From: Kibdelosporangium sp. MJ126-NF4
GTDB taxonomy: Bacteria > Actinomycetota > Actinomycetes > Mycobacteriales > Pseudonocardiaceae
Direction: 5' to 3'
Length of the DNA: 64,000 bases
Assembly: GCF_000826545.1 (NCBI RefSeq)
Contig: NZ_CDME01000006.1
Coordinates: 217,063 to 281,062 of the forward strand
Part shown: piece by piece, positions 8,698 through 16,899 of the stretch
Numbering within the stretch: the stretch's first letter is position 1
How the letters are laid out: every line of letters starts with the position of its first letter
Program-made: the position numbers and the translations under genes
The notes under the pieces: model-generated
Seen by the model: only the letters and a program-made list of their open reading frames with translations
Databases searched by the model: none
Told to the model about the DNA's origin: nothing

Positions 8698-10053
8698 GTG
8701 CCTGACTTCAAGCACTTCCCCCTTCCCGACGTCGGCGAGGGCCTCGTCGAGGCCGAGATCCTGACCTGGCACGTCCAGGTCGGCTCGAAGGTGAAGGTCA
8801 ACGACATCTTCGTGGAGATCGAGACCTCCAAGGCCGCGGTCGAACTGCCAGCGCCCTACGAGGGCGTGGTCACCGAACTGCTGGCCAAGCCGGGCGAGAC
8901 GGTCGCGGTCGGCACTCCGATCATCGTGTTCGACATCGACCCGGGCGGCCAGCCGAAGCCCGCGGCGGACTCACCGTCGGAGGGCGGCGGGACCAAGATC
9001 GGCGAGGAGAGCGCGGACGGCCGGATCCAGAGCCTGGTCGGCTACGGCCCGAAGACCGGCTCGGCGCAACGCCGTGCCCGCAAGGGATCCACGCCCCCTG
9101 CGTCGACGACCCCGGCCCCGGCGACGAAGGCTGCTCCGGTTGTGGTGGAACCGGAACCAGCGCCGGAACCGGAACCGGTCGCGGCGGCCCCGGCCGGTGG
9201 CTACGTTCCGCTGGCCAAACCGCCGGTGCGCAAACTCGCCAAGGAACTCGGTGTGGACCTGCGTTCGCTGGCTGTGAACGGCCAGGTCATCACGCGGGAC
9301 GACGTCGAACGCGCGGCGGCTCCGGCCGTCGAGGCAGCGCCTGTAGCCGTGTCCTCGACTGAGCGGGAACGCCGGGTGCCGGTGCGTGGTGTCCGCAAGG
9401 CGACCGCGAAGGCCATGGTGGACAGCGCGTTCACCGCTCCGCACGTCACCGAGTTCATGACGATCGACGTCACGCCGATGATGGAACTGCGGGCGAAGCT
9501 GAAGAACCACCCGCAGTTCCGTGACGTGAAGCTGACGCCACTGGTGTTCGCCGCGAAGGCTGTCCTACTGGCGATGAAGCGGACGCCGGACATCAACGCG
9601 CTGTGGGCGGGCGACGAGATCGTCTACAAGTCGTACGTGCACCTGGGGATCGCCGCGGCCACCCCTCGGGGCCTCGTCGTGCCCAAGGTCCACGACGCGG
9701 ACCAGTTGTCGCTGCGGGAACTGGCACAGGCGCTGGAAGCGCTGACCGTCAAGGCCCGTGACGGCAAGACCACCCCGGCGGAGATGGCGAACGGCACGTT
9801 CACCATCACCAACATCGGAGTGTTCGGTGTGGACACCGGGACGCCGATCATCAATCCCGGCGAGTCGGCGATCCTCGCGCTCGGCACGATCCGGGACATG
9901 CCTTGGGTGGTCGACGGCCAGGTGGTACCGCGCAAGATCTGCCAGCTGTCGCTGAGCTTCGACCACCGGGTGATCGACGGTCAGCAGGGCTCCGAGTTCC
10001 TCTCGGACGTCGGTGCCCTGCTCGCCGACCCGAGCATCGCGATCACGTACTAG
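8698..10053 (+). CDS. bkdC: Dihydrolipoamide acyltransferase (E2)
   Basis: E2 core of the complex, 451 residues, transferring the acyl group from lipoamide to CoA. One lipoyl domain spans residues 1-80, with the lipoylated lysine in EIETSKAAVE near residue 44. A Pro/Ala/Glu-rich linker follows (about 100-165), then a peripheral-subunit-binding domain (PPVRKLAKELGVDLRSL, about 175-205). The catalytic domain ends in SFDHRVIDGQQGSEF with the active-site His and Asp near 420-425. GTG start, three bases after the E1beta stop. No E3 (lipoamide dehydrogenase) gene follows, so E3 must be supplied from elsewhere. Confidence 0.95.
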   Translation: MPDFKHFPLPDVGEGLVEAEILTWHVQVGSKVKVNDIFVEIETSKAAVELPAPYEGVVTELLAKPGETVAVGTPIIVFDIDPGGQPKPAADSPSEGGGTKIGEESADGRIQSLVGYGPKTGSAQRRARKGSTPPASTTPAPATKAAPVVVEPEPAPEPEPVAAAPAGGYVPLAKPPVRKLAKELGVDLRSLAVNGQVITRDDVERAAAPAVEAAPVAVSSTERERRVPVRGVRKATAKAMVDSAFTAPHVTEFMTIDVTPMMELRAKLKNHPQFRDVKLTPLVFAAKAVLLAMKRTPDINALWAGDEIVYKSYVHLGIAAATPRGLVVPKVHDADQLSLRELAQALEALTVKARDGKTTPAEMANGTFTITNIGVFGVDTGTPIINPGESAILALGTIRDMPWVVDGQVVPRKICQLSLSFDHRVIDGQQGSEFLSDVGALLADPSIAITY

Positions 10054-10631
10054 AAGCTGTTCGGATCCCGGCCGGTGAGGCCGAGGATCCGGTCCAGCAG
10101 CGGGGCGTCTGCGGGTACCGGTACTTCCGGCCCGTAGACGCCCATGTCGCGACCCCATTCCACGTTGGCCTCCACTTCCTTGTGCAGGAAGGCAAGCAGG
10201 GCCTCGTCGAACTCCAGCGGCTGGCCGGTCGCGCGGGCCAGGTCGGTGCCGTGCACGACGATCTCACCGGCGACCATGCCACCGACCAGCGCGGCGGGCA
10301 GTTCGGTCGGGCCGCCCATGTGGGTGGTGCCTTCCCATGCCGCCGGGTCGCTCCACGCCTCGGCGAGCCGTTCGAAGTGCGCGACCAGCTTCGGCTGCCA
10401 GTCACCCGGGACGTCCACTTCGGATTCCGGGGCGGTCGGCGGTGGCACGATTTCCTTGCGCGCGGCGCCATCCAGTGACGGGCCCCAGTACAGCAGGTGG
10501 TTGATCAGCTTGCTGACGTCGTAGTCGCTGCACGGCGTCGGCGCGCCGAGCTGGTCCGGCTTGATCCCGTTGACGACGTCGATCACGGGCGCGGTCGCGT
10601 TCTTGAACAGCTCGTGTGGAGACATGCGCAT
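10050..10631 (-). CDS. DinB-like / TIGR03086-type metal-binding protein
   Basis: 193-residue helical-bundle protein of the mycothiol-dependent maleylpyruvate-isomerase-like (DinB) superfamily. Family features are the early tract TPCSDYDVSKLINHLLYW (about residues 33-50, usually PC-W-V-L-NH) and a late MVAGEIVVHGTDLARATGQP block near 140 whose His should bind metal. Two ATGs are possible (10631 and 10625). It converges with the E2 gene, overlapping it by 4 bp, and is divergent from the AraC regulator with under 50 bp between. Substrate unknown; members are often mycothiol- or stress-related. Confidence 0.82.
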   Translation of the reverse strand: MRMSPHELFKNATAPVIDVVNGIKPDQLGAPTPCSDYDVSKLINHLLYWGPSLDGAARKEIVPPPTAPESEVDVPGDWQPKLVAHFERLAEAWSDPAAWEGTTHMGGPTELPAALVGGMVAGEIVVHGTDLARATGQPLEFDEALLAFLHKEVEANVEWGRDMGVYGPEVPVPADAPLLDRILGLTGRDPNSF

Positions 10632-10676
10632 CACCGTATGGTGAACCGCGACGCGTGTATTGAACAAAGGCGACGG

Positions 10677-11411
10677 ATGCGACGGGACCCGCGTGAACTG
10701 GCCTGGCGGAAGTTCCAGAGCCATGAGTTTGCCGAGCCCGCCACCGACCTGGCGCCGTACGTCGCCAGGTACTGGATGGTGGAGTGGGACTACAGCGAGC
10801 CCTACCGCCAGCTGGTCGTGCCGTACCCGAACGTGCACCTGACGTTCCACGAGGACACAGCCAACCTGAACGGTGTGTCGAGCGGACACGTGTTCCAGGT
10901 GCTCGACGGCTGCCAGCGGGTCTTCGGGATCGCGTTCCGGCCGGGGATGTTCCGGCCGTTCCTCGGCCGCGCGGTCTCGACGATCACCGACCGGGTGATC
11001 CCGGCGGCCGAGGTGTTCACCGGTACGCCGTCGAAGTACGAGATCACCGAGGTCGAGGACTTCCTGCGGGCCAACCTGCCCGAGCCGGACCCGAAGGCCG
11101 AACTGGCCGCGCGGGTCGTCGACCGGATCACCACGACACCCGGGCTCCTGCGGGTCGACGTGCTCGCCGACGAGTTCGACACGACTGTCCGCCAGTTGCA
11201 GCGGTTGTTCGCCGAGCACGTGGGAGTGGGTCCGAAGTGGGTGATCCGCCGCTACCGGCTGCACGAGGTGACCGAGCGGATGGCCAAGGGCGAGGCGATC
11301 GACTGGGCCGGGCTCGCGGCCGACCTCGGGTACGCCGACCAGGCTCACTTCACCAGGGACTTCAGCCGGATGTTCGGCGAGACCCCGACCCGGTACGCGG
11401 AACGCTACTGA
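10677..11411 (+). CDS. AraC-family regulator with DUF6597-like sensor domain
   Basis: Transcription factor of 244 residues. The N-terminal ~110 residues match the sensor domain common in actinobacteria (LAPYVARYWMVEWDY, then VPYPNVHLTFHED). The C-terminal AraC double helix-turn-helix (about 150-244) ends AADLGYADQAHFTRDFSRMF and GETPTRY. I chose the ATG at 10677 because AAAGG lies about six bases upstream. The ATG at 10638 is in frame but almost abuts the divergent start. It probably regulates the adjacent DinB-like gene and/or itself; ligand unknown. Confidence 0.87.
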   Translation: MRRDPRELAWRKFQSHEFAEPATDLAPYVARYWMVEWDYSEPYRQLVVPYPNVHLTFHEDTANLNGVSSGHVFQVLDGCQRVFGIAFRPGMFRPFLGRAVSTITDRVIPAAEVFTGTPSKYEITEVEDFLRANLPEPDPKAELAARVVDRITTTPGLLRVDVLADEFDTTVRQLQRLFAEHVGVGPKWVIRRYRLHEVTERMAKGEAIDWAGLAADLGYADQAHFTRDFSRMFGETPTRYAERY

Positions 11412-12355
11412 GCCAACAACTCCAGGTGTTCGGGCGCGAGCTCCAGGTCGAACGCGGGAACATACCCCTCAAAATGTTCCCACGTGCGCGGCCCGACAAT
11501 CGGCGAGATCTGCGGGAACTGCTGGAGCCAGGCCAGCACCACCTGACTGCCCGTCACGCCCGACTCCTGCGCGACCTTCGCGACGGCGTCGAGCCGCTTC
11601 TGCGTGTCCGGGCCGATGTACTGCTGGTAGATCGGCGCGTCGAGGCGCCCCTCGTAGACGCCGCGCAGGATCGGGGAGTACGCGGCCAGCAGGGCGTCCG
11701 GGTTGTGCGACAACCACTCCACCATGTCCTTGCCCGCCACGTTCCTGCCACCGGAACGCGGTTCGAGGTACGAATACTGCTGCTGCACAACAATGGGGAC
11801 GGTCCATCCGTTCTCCCGGCACAGCGCACGGATGCGTTCCAGCCGCCAGGTCCATACGTTGCTCCAGCCGATGTACCGGACCTTGCCCGCGCGCACGAGC
11901 TCGTCGAGCACCTGGAGCGTCTCCTCCAGCGGAGTCGCCATGTCGTCGACGTGGATGTAGTACAGGTCAACGTGATCCGTGCGCAGCCTGCGCAGGCTCC
12001 CGTCGATCCCGCGCCGGATCACCTCGGCACTCGCGCCTTCGTAGTACGGCTCCGCACTGGGTGCCGCGTGGGCCGCCGCAAGGTCGGTGATGGCCGCGGA
12101 CACCTTCGTGGCGAGGAAAACCTTGTCCCGCTTGCCTTGCAGCAGCTCACCGAGCATCTCTTCGCTCTCACCACCGCTGAACTCCGGTGACGGCCACCAG
12201 GCGTAGCAGTCGGCCGTGTCCAGGAAATCGCCGCCCGCGTCCAGATACGCGTCCAGAATCCGGGCAGACGTCGGCTTGTCGGTGAGAGTCCCCATCGTCA
12301 TGCAGCCGAGCGAGATCTGGCTGACGGTCTGGTCACCGAGTCGGACTCTCTTCAT
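11405..12355 (-). CDS. Aldo/keto reductase
   Basis: NADPH-dependent TIM-barrel oxidoreductase, 316 residues. Catalytic residues are in place: Asp and Tyr in FLDTADCYAWW (about 44-54), Lys in VFLATKVS (about 80) and His in YIHVDDM (about 130). NADP-binding elements are near the C-terminus (SGVTGSQVVLAWLQQ and SPIVGPRT). It converges with the AraC gene (7 bp overlap) and diverges from a MocR regulator, a pairing that suggests regulation by that neighbour. The ATG at 12355 is chosen because longer versions would run into the divergent promoter. Confidence 0.92.
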   Translation of the reverse strand: MKRVRLGDQTVSQISLGCMTMGTLTDKPTSARILDAYLDAGGDFLDTADCYAWWPSPEFSGGESEEMLGELLQGKRDKVFLATKVSAAITDLAAAHAAPSAEPYYEGASAEVIRRGIDGSLRRLRTDHVDLYYIHVDDMATPLEETLQVLDELVRAGKVRYIGWSNVWTWRLERIRALCRENGWTVPIVVQQQYSYLEPRSGGRNVAGKDMVEWLSHNPDALLAAYSPILRGVYEGRLDAPIYQQYIGPDTQKRLDAVAKVAQESGVTGSQVVLAWLQQFPQISPIVGPRTWEHFEGYVPAFDLELAPEHLELLAQ

Positions 12356-12387
12356 GTTTTCCAACCTAGGAGCGATCGGTCCGGTAC

Positions 12388-12393
12388 TACAGT
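12388..12393 (+). promoter_or_regulatory. TACAGT -10 box, leaderless MocR start
   Basis: TACAGT lies 8 nt upstream of the GTG at 12402, with no ribosome-binding site between. It sits in the 46-bp gap between two divergent genes, where a MocR autoregulatory site would be expected. Confidence 0.45.
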
Positions 12394-12401
12394 CCACTTC
12401 C

Positions 12402-13769
12402 GTGAGCAGATCGCAGACCAATTTGGGATGGGACGTTCTGCTGGACGTGTCCGGTCCGGGCGCTGAACAGCTTGCCCGTGCGTTGCGTGGCGTGATCCGG
12501 GACGGGGTGCTGCGCAAGGGCGCAACGCTGCCGCCGAGCCGTCGGCTGGCTGGGGATCTGCAGTGCTCACGGTGGGTGGTCACGCAGGCCTACGCACAAC
12601 TGGTCGCCGAGGGATATCTGGAGGCCAAGGCCGGTTCGGCCACGCGGGTGCACTGCTGGGCGGACGAGGTCTGGCGACCCGTGCCACCCAAGCCAGCCCC
12701 ACCGGTACCTCGGTACGACCTCGCGCCTGGCTTGCCTGACCTGCGCGCGTTTCCGCGAAAGCGCTGGGCGGACGCGGTCCGTGACGCACTGTCAGCGGCA
12801 CCGCACACCGATCTGGGCATGCCGCCGCCCGGCGGTCATCCCCGGCTACGCACGGTCCTGGCCGAGTACCTGCGCCGCACCCGTGGCGCGGTCACCGACG
12901 ACGTGCTGATCACGTCCGGTGTGTGCGACGGCGTCACGGCGGTCGGCAAGGCACTGCTGGCGGCGGGCATCACCCGGATCGCCGTGGAGGAACCGGGCTG
13001 GACCAGGGTGTGGCGTGCCGCCGAGGAGGCCGGGCTGGAGGTTGTCCCGGTCCCGGTCGATGCCGACGGGCTGTGTGTCGAGCAGATCCCGGCCGGAGTG
13101 CGCGCGGTGATCGTGACGCCCGCCCACCAGTTCCCGTCCGGAGTCGTGCTCACGCCGGACCGGCGGGCCGCTTTGCTGTCGTGGGCACGGGAAGCCGACG
13201 GTCTGATCCTGGAAGACGACTACGACGCCGAGTTCCGCTACGACCGCAAACCGGTCGGGACCGTGCAGGGCATGGATCCGCGCCGGGTCGTGTTGTTCGG
13301 TTCGGTCAGCAAGACGTTGAGCCCGGCGCTGGGCATCGGCTGGTGTGTCGTTCCGCCACAGTGGACTGTCCACACCGCGCCGTCGGTGGTCAACCAGTTG
13401 GCGCTTGCCACGTTCATCGAACAGGGCTCGTACCACCGGTACCTGCGTGCGGCACGGCTGCGCTACCGCGCCAGACGCGACGCGCTGCTGCGGGAGCTTG
13501 GCCCGCGTGCCGTCTCTGGAGCCGCAGCTGGGCTGCATCTGTTGCTGCACCTGGACTCTGACGCGTCCGAAGTGGTCGATCGAGCCGCGGCGCAAGGCCT
13601 GAAGCTGGTCAGCCTCGACACGTACCGCACCCAGCCGGGCGATCCCGCGCTGGTACTGGGCTACGGCAACCTGGCGGACAGCTCGGTGGCCGACGCGGTG
13701 GCGGTGCTCAGGGACTCACTAGATCGAAGTGGTTCGGGAAGCTCGCGACGCACGGGATATCGCCCTTGA
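12402..13769 (+). CDS. MocR-type GntR/aminotransferase regulator
   Basis: PLP-binding transcription factor, 455 residues. A GntR winged helix occupies about residues 10-80 (LARALRGVIRDGVLRKGATLPPSRRLAGDL). A fold-type-I aminotransferase domain fills about 105-450, with ILEDDYDAEFRYD near 270 and the PLP lysine in FGSVSKTLSPALG near residue 304. MocR proteins often control a divergent metabolic gene, here the aldo/keto reductase. The C-terminal ~20 residues overlap the convergent SCP2 gene by 62 bp; the tail (GSGSSRRTGYRP) looks like read-through sequence. Confidence 0.9.
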   Translation: MSRSQTNLGWDVLLDVSGPGAEQLARALRGVIRDGVLRKGATLPPSRRLAGDLQCSRWVVTQAYAQLVAEGYLEAKAGSATRVHCWADEVWRPVPPKPAPPVPRYDLAPGLPDLRAFPRKRWADAVRDALSAAPHTDLGMPPPGGHPRLRTVLAEYLRRTRGAVTDDVLITSGVCDGVTAVGKALLAAGITRIAVEEPGWTRVWRAAEEAGLEVVPVPVDADGLCVEQIPAGVRAVIVTPAHQFPSGVVLTPDRRAALLSWAREADGLILEDDYDAEFRYDRKPVGTVQGMDPRRVVLFGSVSKTLSPALGIGWCVVPPQWTVHTAPSVVNQLALATFIEQGSYHRYLRAARLRYRARRDALLRELGPRAVSGAAAGLHLLLHLDSDASEVVDRAAAQGLKLVSLDTYRTQPGDPALVLGYGNLADSSVADAVAVLRDSLDRSGSGSSRRTGYRP

Positions 13770-14286
13770 CCTTCACCCGGCCGCGCAGGAACAGCAGTGG
13801 CGCGGACGCGTTGCCGGTCGCGATCTTCAGGAAGTCCGACGGGACAATGGTGACAGTCGCACGGGGATCCCGGTCCTGCACGATCCCGGACGTGCACTGC
13901 CCGTTGTCGATGACGGTCTGGTAGCGGTCATAACCACCGGCCTCGCAGCCACCGGTGAACCGCCAGTGCAGCACCATGTCCGGCGCGCCGGGCCGGACAT
14001 GCCTGCCCATTCGCGCGAAAAGCTCCGCCAGCACCACCGATCTCAGGTCTGTGTGTGCCATCAGCGCGTCCAGCTGCGCCACGGACGCCTGTTCGATGAT
14101 CCGGATGAACGTGCTGGTGCTCAACGCGGACAGCTCGACGCCGGTCCCGGCCCTGCCGAGCATGTCCATCGTCTCGATCAGACGGACGAACTGGTCGGAG
14201 TCGAGTTTGCCGATGTCGATCGACCGGGCGAAGTCGTCGAACACGCCCAGCTGCGGCTGGTCAGCCAGCCGATGCCAGGTCTTCAC
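13708..14286 (-). CDS. SCP2 sterol/lipid-binding-domain protein (copy B)
   Basis: 192-residue protein with an SCP2-like lipid-binding domain in its C-terminal half (VLHWRFTGGCEAGGYDRYQTVI at ~104-125; SDFLKIATGNASAPLLFLRGRVKVKGD at ~150-175). The N-terminal half is helical and carries a DQFVRLIETMDML element repeated in the paralogue upstream. The ATG at 14286 overlaps the stop of the paralogue by 4 bp, so both are translated from one mRNA. Likely a cytoplasmic carrier or presenter of acyl or sterol-like lipids; ligand not known. Confidence 0.82.
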   Translation of the reverse strand: MKTWHRLADQPQLGVFDDFARSIDIGKLDSDQFVRLIETMDMLGRAGTGVELSALSTSTFIRIIEQASVAQLDALMAHTDLRSVVLAELFARMGRHVRPGAPDMVLHWRFTGGCEAGGYDRYQTVIDNGQCTSGIVQDRDPRATVTIVPSDFLKIATGNASAPLLFLRGRVKVKGDIPCVASFPNHFDLVSP

Positions 14287-14924
14287 GGTTTCGGCAGGTC
14301 GAACATGCTCAGCATGCCCGCCGCGAACGCCAGGTCGCCGCGCAGCTTGAGCTTGCCCGTCATGAACAGGACGGGCGCGGAGGCGTTCGACGTGATCAGG
14401 CGCAGGAAGTCCTGTGGCGGCATGGTGATGGTGACCCGGCTGGAGTTGGCCATGTCCTGGTTCACCGTGCAGGCCCCGTCGACGATGACGGTCTCGTAGC
14501 GGTCGTAGCCGCCTTCGCCCGCGCCGCCGGAGAAACGCCAGTGCACCACCGCGTCGACGTTGCGGGCCTTCTCCTTGCGCAGATGCGTCGTCATCCGGCG
14601 GAAGATCTCGCCGAGGATGAGCGCACGCAGCTCAGGGCGGGACAGCACCTCGTCGAGCTGGCTCTTCGACGCGCCCGAGATGAGCCGGGCGAAGGTCTGC
14701 GGCCCCATCCTGGCGATGTCGACGCTGCCGCCGGAGAGCCGCTGCAGGCCGCTGATCAGCCGAACGAACTCGTCGCCCTTGAGCTTGGCCGGGTCGATCA
14801 GCCGCGCGATCTCGTCGATGTCGACCTCGGCGAGGCCTTCGGTCGTGGGTTCCAGCTGGTCGATCAGCGCGATCAGCTCACTGGGGCTGAGCTGGCTGAT
14901 GGCCTCAACACTGAGGTCGGGCAT
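14283..14924 (-). CDS. SCP2 sterol/lipid-binding-domain protein (copy A)
   Basis: 213-residue paralogue of the next gene, first of the pair. The C-terminal SCP2 domain carries VVHWRFSGGAGEGGYDRYETVI (~128-149) and PQDFLRLITSNASAPVLFMTGKLKLRGD (~168-195). The N-terminal part has two related helical stretches (IDEIARLIDPAKLKGDEFVRLI). GAGGAGG precedes the ATG at a good distance. Its promoter overlaps a perfect CTACT-N4-AGTA repeat shared with the fabG/fadA promoter region, so a common TetR repressor (15010) is likely. Confidence 0.84.
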   Translation of the reverse strand: MPDLSVEAISQLSPSELIALIDQLEPTTEGLAEVDIDEIARLIDPAKLKGDEFVRLISGLQRLSGGSVDIARMGPQTFARLISGASKSQLDEVLSRPELRALILGEIFRRMTTHLRKEKARNVDAVVHWRFSGGAGEGGYDRYETVIVDGACTVNQDMANSSRVTITMPPQDFLRLITSNASAPVLFMTGKLKLRGDLAFAAGMLSMFDLPKP

Positions 14925-14941
14925 GAACGCCTCCTCGTTAC

Positions 14942-14955
14942 CTACTCCGGAGTAA
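14942..14955. promoter_or_regulatory. Putative TetR operator, site 1
   Basis: CTACT-CCGG-AGTAA inverted repeat between the divergent SCP2 operon and the TetR gene. It overlaps a TAGGTA -10-like box on the minus strand and the -35 position of the plus-strand promoter (TACGAT at 14973-14978). The same core recurs at 19816-19829. Confidence 0.6.
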
Positions 14956-15009
14956 GAATACGGTCGGGTAGATACGATGGCAATCTACAAGCATGGAGGG
15001 GTGGGAGCA

Positions 15010-15660
15010 GTGAGCGTGGAGGACAGGCGAGTCAAGCGGCTGCCGAGAGAGGTCCGGGAGAAACAGATCCTGGACGCGGCCGTCCGCGTGTTCTCCCAGC
15101 ACGGGTACCACGAGGCCTCAATGGACGAAGTGTCCGAGGTCGCGGGCGTGTCGAAGCCGATGATCTACGCCTACCTCGGCTCGAAGGAAGACCTGTTCGC
15201 GGCATGCATCCGACGCGAGGCCGGGCTGCTGCTCGAGGCGATCGTCGGCGGCGTCGACGCCAGCGTCGCGCCGGACATGCAGCTCTGGATGGGCCTGCGG
15301 TCCTTCTTCGAGTTCGTCGGGGCGAACAAGGAGAGCTGGCGGGTCCTGCACCGGCAGGTCATCTCGCAGGGCGGCCCGTTCAGCGACGAAGTACTGGCGA
15401 TGCGATCACGGGCAATCACACTGGTCGACGCCCTGCTGGTCGGCGTAGCCACCAAGCGGGGCATGGACGAGCACGCCCAGAAGAGCACGGAGGCGATGTC
15501 CGCCGCGCTGGTCGGCGCCAGCGAGTCGCTGGCCGACTGGTGGCTCGACCACCCGGCGGTGCCGACCCGGATCGTGGTGTCGTGGCTGATGAACCTGGTG
15601 TGGATGGGCTTCGGAGACCTGGTCGACGGCAACGTCTGGACGCCATCGGACCAGGACTGA
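15010..15660 (+). CDS. TetR-family regulator of the lipid module
   Basis: TetR repressor of 216 residues. The helix-turn-helix is at about residues 12-58 (REKQILDAAVRVFSQHGYHEASMDEVSEVAGVSKPMIYAYLGSKEDLF); the C-terminal ligand domain is hydrophobic. A TACGAT -10 overlaps the upstream ATG at 14977, so that ATG cannot be used; the GTG at 15010 has GGAGGGG about seven bases upstream (GTG 15001 is less well placed). A matching operator lies in front of this gene and in front of fabG/fadA, predicting control of fatty-acid or sterol-type beta-oxidation genes, as for the TetR near fadA2 in mycobacteria. Confidence 0.88.
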   Translation: MSVEDRRVKRLPREVREKQILDAAVRVFSQHGYHEASMDEVSEVAGVSKPMIYAYLGSKEDLFAACIRREAGLLLEAIVGGVDASVAPDMQLWMGLRSFFEFVGANKESWRVLHRQVISQGGPFSDEVLAMRSRAITLVDALLVGVATKRGMDEHAQKSTEAMSAALVGASESLADWWLDHPAVPTRIVVSWLMNLVWMGFGDLVDGNVWTPSDQD

Positions 15661-16182
15661 TCAGCCCACGTGCGCGGCGACGACCCGCGCACAGGCCAAC
15701 GCCTCAGTGCTGGACGTGTCCACCTCAAGGTCGTAGACCACGCCGTGGTGGACCACGTCCGCCTGAGACGCGGCCATTCCGATGACCCGGTCGCCCCTGG
15801 CGAGTTCACGCCCTTCGGCAATCGCACTGGCACAGCGAACGCCGACCCACAGCACTTCCAGCCCTTTCAGCGCCCGCTGCCATCGCTGCTGGGAGGCGGG
15901 TCCGGCGAGGAACACGTCGTCGATGACGACCCGCGCACCAGTGCGGACCATCTCGGCGACTCCAGCCATCCACGCGTCTTCCAGCCTGTGAAACTCCGGC
16001 CCGACACTCACACCGCCGTCGGCGGCGAACGTGATGCCCGCCTTCCCAGGCGGCATCGCCGCGATCAACGTGTCGACACCGATGACCAGCCACGGCTGCG
16101 GCAGCACCGCCTGCAGGCAACGAGCGATACCGGACTTCCCTGAGCTGGAACCGCCGTTGAGCACGATCACCTGAGTGGTCAC
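15661..16182 (-). CDS. Chloramphenicol phosphotransferase (CPT)-like P-loop kinase
   Basis: 173-residue small P-loop kinase. Walker A is [14 protein letters not shown] at residues 8-21. The CPT family hallmark [11 protein letters not shown] is near 35-45 with its catalytic Asp, and VIDDVFL is near 87. In the characterised member this enzyme phosphorylates chloramphenicol; most genomic homologues have unknown substrates. Resistance is therefore not implied here. It converges on the TetR gene with no gap, so it sits between the regulator and its probable targets as an apparent insertion. Confidence 0.85.
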   Translation of the reverse strand: MTTQVIVLNGGSSSGKSGIARCLQAVLPQPWLVIGVDTLIAAMPPGKAGITFAADGGVSVGPEFHRLEDAWMAGVAEMVRTGARVVIDDVFLAGPASQQRWQRALKGLEVLWVGVRCASAIAEGRELARGDRVIGMAASQADVVHHGVVYDLEVDTSSTEALACARVVAAHVG

Positions 16183-16206
16183 ACGCCACAGTAAAACCGG
16201 GACGCT

Positions 16207-16827
16207 CTACTGATCCCTCTTGGCCCCGCCGTTGGCTGCCCACCCCTGGTCGAGGAGGCGGAATCCCGCGTCGATGGCTGCCGCCGGATCGGACTCACGG
16301 ACCGCCACCAGCTGAATCTGCAGGGCAAACCGGACGTAGAAGCGGATCTCCTCGCTCGGTTCCGCCAGCCCGAACTCTTCGGTGATCGCCGAGACCAAGG
16401 CGTCCTCGTGGCGCAGCCACATCTTCTCCGCGTAGTCGACCAGCGCCGGGGTGCCCTCCATGATGGCAAGGATCCGGCTCTGCGGCTCGGATGCGAGCGC
16501 GGCGATCTCGACCAGGTAGTGGGCTTTCAGCGCGTCCGAGATCGAGGTCCCCGCCGCGCGGCCACTCACCGCGGCGATCAGGCGTTCATGCCGCTCGCCT
16601 TCATCACTGAAGACAAGCGCCTCCTTGTGTGGGAAGTGCGTGAAGACCGTCTTGGGCGACACATCAGCCGCGTCCGCGATCTCGCGCACGGTCACCGCGT
16701 CGAAGCCACGCGCAAGGAAGAGCTCCGTCGCCGCCTCCAGGATCGTCGCCCGCGTTGCCGCCTTCTTGCGTTCACGTCGCCCTGCCGTCACTGCGTCCAC
16801 CACGTTTCGCACTCTACCCCGGAGCAC
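16207..16827 (-). CDS. TetR-family regulator (divergent from DUF998 gene)
   Basis: 206-residue TetR repressor. The DNA-binding part is AATRATILEAATELFLARGFDAVTVREIADAADVSPKTVFTHFPHKEAL (about residues 22-70). The start is uncertain: GTG 16827 gives this length, while GTG 16791 fits the usual N-terminus better and leaves the operator free. An 11-bp inverted repeat lies directly upstream, so autoregulation and control of the divergent membrane protein are expected. Confidence 0.87.
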   Translation of the reverse strand: MLRGRVRNVVDAVTAGRRERKKAATRATILEAATELFLARGFDAVTVREIADAADVSPKTVFTHFPHKEALVFSDEGERHERLIAAVSGRAAGTSISDALKAHYLVEIAALASEPQSRILAIMEGTPALVDYAEKMWLRHEDALVSAITEEFGLAEPSEEIRFYVRFALQIQLVAVRESDPAAAIDAGFRLLDQGWAANGGAKRDQ

Positions 16828-16829
16828 TA

Positions 16830-16863
16830 ACTACATTGACTAAATAAGTAGTGTCGATGTAGT
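16830..16863. promoter_or_regulatory. Inverted-repeat operator and promoter for TetR / DUF998 pair
   Basis: Arms ACTACATTGAC (16830-16840) and GTCGATGTAGT (16853-16863) match at 10 of 11 positions around a 12-bp AT-rich spacer. A plus-strand TTGACT (16836-16841) and TAGTAA (16860-16865), 18 bp apart, fall inside it, so a bound repressor would block the DUF998 promoter. Confidence 0.65.
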
Positions 16864-16899
16864 AAGTAATCAAGTGAAGCTACTGGAAGGTGCGTAACC

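Noticed and set aside
14977..15003. ATG 14977 and GTG 15001 as starts of the TetR gene
   Set aside because: A TACGAT -10 overlaps ATG 14977 and the purine-rich site directly abuts 15001, while it is at a good distance from 15010.
15661..16182. Chloramphenicol resistance claim for the CPT-like kinase
   Set aside because: The family is broad and most members have no known resistance role; there is no producer cluster nearby.
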